Of a stretch of DNA of 64,000 bases, positions 62,194 to 64,000 are shown in pieces. Each line of letters opens with the position of its first letter. The stretch's first letter is position 1. A model generated the notes under the pieces. That model ran no database searches and was not told the DNA's origin. It was given only the letters and a program-made list of their open reading frames with translations. Origin of the DNA: Acanthacorydalis orientalis. Its lineage: Eukaryota; Arthropoda; Insecta; Megaloptera; Corydalidae. The position numbers were made by a program, and so were the translations under genes. Location: contig CM068318.1 in the NCBI GenBank assembly GCA_034766995.1, positions 39,763,456 to 39,827,455 on the forward strand. Reading direction: 5' to 3'.

Positions 62194-62520
62194 TACAGTT
62201 ATTATACTGTCATTAAATTCACTTTCATAAATGAATTCTTTTTTCACTCCACAAAGCACAGCTTGTTCTGATCAAAAATATTCAGTAAATTATTATTAAT
62301 CACCATCAAGGTACAAACAATCTATTTTTTGTACCTTGATGCTTTGAACATGATGACATCATTATCGAAATTCATATAGGGAAGAATCAAAAATAATCGA
62401 TTGAACATTTATTAAACATTTTTAGCCAGAAAAGGTTCTTACGACTGAAGGTTGCTAAAATTAAGGTTGCTTTATTTGAGGAACAAAAAAGGAATTCATT
62501 TATAACAAAACACATGTGTT
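62194..62520 (+). repeat. Long-TIR CAGT MITE, best-preserved copy
   Basis: TA, then CAGTTATTATACTGTCATTA, TTCATAAATGAATTCTTTTT, TCACTCCACAAAGCACAG, ATCAAAAATATTCAGTAAAT, the centre TTTTGTACCTTGATGCTTTG with ATGATGACATCATTATCGAA, the inner right arm TTTATTAAACATTTTTAGCC and outer right GGAATTCATTTATAAC. The far right tip is unclear. A small duplication of the centre (CAAGGTACAAA and TTTGTACCTTG) forms a hairpin. Confidence 0.75.
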
Positions 62521-62960
62521 TTTTTTAAAAAAAGATCTATTTTATTTAGAGAATAAATAAATAAAACAAGATGGAAATAAGAAAGGTAATATTTTTGAAT
62601 AACTCACTATCATTAACAGAAGTTATGAAGTTTCAGTTAACACATATAAGATAGACAGAATAAATATTCTTTCATATACGAGTATTATATTAAAGTACTT
62701 ACGAAGTACAACGGTTTCAGAGAAAAAATACATTTTATGTTAATGAACGAGATGGCAAATAAAACTTTATTGCAAGTCCAACCTCGTCTTTTTTTAAATA
62801 ACAAAAATGCTCGTGAAAAGTTGCATTTAATCCTGTTTTAACTTATAAAGGTGCTTAGATTTATAAGAATTAAATATATTTATGTAGATTTTACTTAAAA
62901 AAAAGATAAAACTGGACTTATTAATGAAAAATTACAAAACAGTCCTTTAAAGTTACAAAT
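62521..62960. other. Gene-free stretch
   Basis: Nothing recognised. Confidence 0.4.
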
Positions 62961-62962
62961 AT

Positions 62963-63263
62963 ATAGTCAATCCCCATATAACACGGTTAGTTCATTTCGT
63001 GTTATATCGAAATCGTGTTCTCGGAGTGTGTCTAAATTTATGAACAAGAAACCGTCTACTGAATTAGTTTTCAGTAAGAACAGCAACGTACAGACTTCGC
63101 ATTATTATGTATACAAGAGGAATTCCCTGTTCATGTCAATTAAAATAGTCTGAAGGGAACATTCGTGCTATGTGAGGGATATCCAAGTTTATTGAATTGT
63201 GCTATATGAATATTGTGTTATATATAGGCTGTCGCAATTTTTGCACCGTGTTATATGAGTTAA
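62963..63263. mobile_element. Probable pogo-like MITE
   Basis: The left TAGTCAATCCCCATATAACA then CGG and, read inward from the right, ACTTAACTCATATAACACGG are inverted. Variants of TATAACACG/TATAGCAC recur inside (about 62999, 63170, 63198 and 63216, both strands). About 300 bp, no coding. The outer bases are too worn to fix a TA duplication. Confidence 0.55.
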
Positions 63264-63267
63264 GTGT

Positions 63268-63274
63268 ATGTATG

Positions 63275-63316
<42 letters not shown>

Positions 63317-63340
63317 TATTTCCCCCCCCCTCTCTCTCTC

Positions 63341-63372
<32 letters not shown>

Positions 63373-63374
63373 GA
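63268..63374. repeat. Compound (TATG)n/(TA)n/(C)n(CT)n/(TA)n
   Basis: Two AT runs separated by a ten-C run and CTCTCTCTCTC. Confidence 0.95.
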
Positions 63375-64000
63375 CAAACATTTCACAGTATAAACGAGAT
63401 AAACAAAACGCAAAAGATATTTTTCTCTTTCTCAATCTTCTATTAAAAAAATATACAATTTTACAAATGGTATTATCAGTTTATATTTATTACGCCCATC
63501 CAACCTAATATTAAATTGTATTTAAAACACAATAAATGAATGAAACGGCGTCAATACAACTGTTGGAAGTTCACTACTGTATTTTTTTCATGACTTATAC
63601 ATTCATTTATAACACAGTATTTTTTATTAACTATTATTATCAACTGAAATCATTCATTTTTGAATTTTTTTTAAATTTTCATTATATTTCATAAATTAAT
63701 TATATTGTCAAAAAGTTATAATATTAAAATAGCCAAAAATCGACTATTCGTCATTTTGATAATTTAATTCGAATTCGATGGCATGTAGTATTGCACTGAA
63801 AGCAAGGATTGTAATGTTGAAATTGAATCAACTTCACGTCTATGTGAGTTATGCTAGCCATGATCAAATTGTATTGAAAATAAAACATTTTTATTGGCTT
63901 ATATAAACAATTTTAAACCTGGTCAGATATATATTCCATTTAAGTCTTAAGCACCTTCACTATGTTTCTGAAGTATTATCATTTGTTATTTACTTTTACA
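63375..64000. other. Gene-free right flank
   Basis: A+T-rich. No frame, island or transposon end recognised before the window ends. Confidence 0.4.

Overview
The window is eukaryotic DNA, strongly A+T-rich (by eye about three quarters), with no operon structure, no tRNA or rRNA gene and no long continuous reading frame. Most of the interpretable content is decayed class II (cut-and-paste) transposons: several mariner lineages, Tc1-like, pogo/Tigger, piggyBac and hAT elements, and their short non-autonomous derivatives. This mix, together with very frequent (TA)n tracts and scattered islands that keep their CpG, suggests an insect, plausibly a hymenopteran (bee, ant or wasp). That assignment is an inference from repeat types only. 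No host gene can be named with confidence. The window reads as gene-poor intergenic or intronic DNA.

Layout. 0-5 kb: a TTAA-flanked piggyBac derivative (820-1405), a decayed full-length Tc1-like element (1590-3235) and one copy of a GC-rich repeat (4801-4912). 5-16 kb: a mariner C-terminal fragment (5240-5690), a mariner with Hsmar1-like ends (9560-10118), two adjacent piggyBac remnants (11536-12909), an antisense Tc1 fragment (13450-13690) and a Tigger element with both ends and TA duplications (14542-15751). 16-32 kb: many copies of a long-inverted-repeat TA/CAGT MITE family, a 950-bp repeat in two copies, mariner deletion derivatives, one of them interrupted by a piggyBac insertion, and a second Hsmar1-like copy. 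32-35 kb: an hAT MITE with an 8-bp target duplication and a decayed 1.27-kb mariner. 35-50 kb: mostly (TA)n, further MITEs, a possible hAT remnant and further piggyBac derivatives. 50-64 kb: another mariner (53497-54380), a CpG-rich island with the best candidate host exon (59410-59513, plus strand), a 356-bp tandem duplication and a pogo-like MITE near the end.

The transposase remnants all carry stops, frameshifts, deletions or lost catalytic residues, so none looks able to move itself. The short derivatives must have been mobilised by full-length relatives elsewhere in the genome. Single-copy-looking GC/CpG-richer islands of 200-700 bp (near 0.2, 6.2, 6.85, 16.5, 26.3, 34.9, 39.5, 44.0, 55.3, 59.3 and 61.7 kb) are the likeliest places for host exons, promoters or enhancers.
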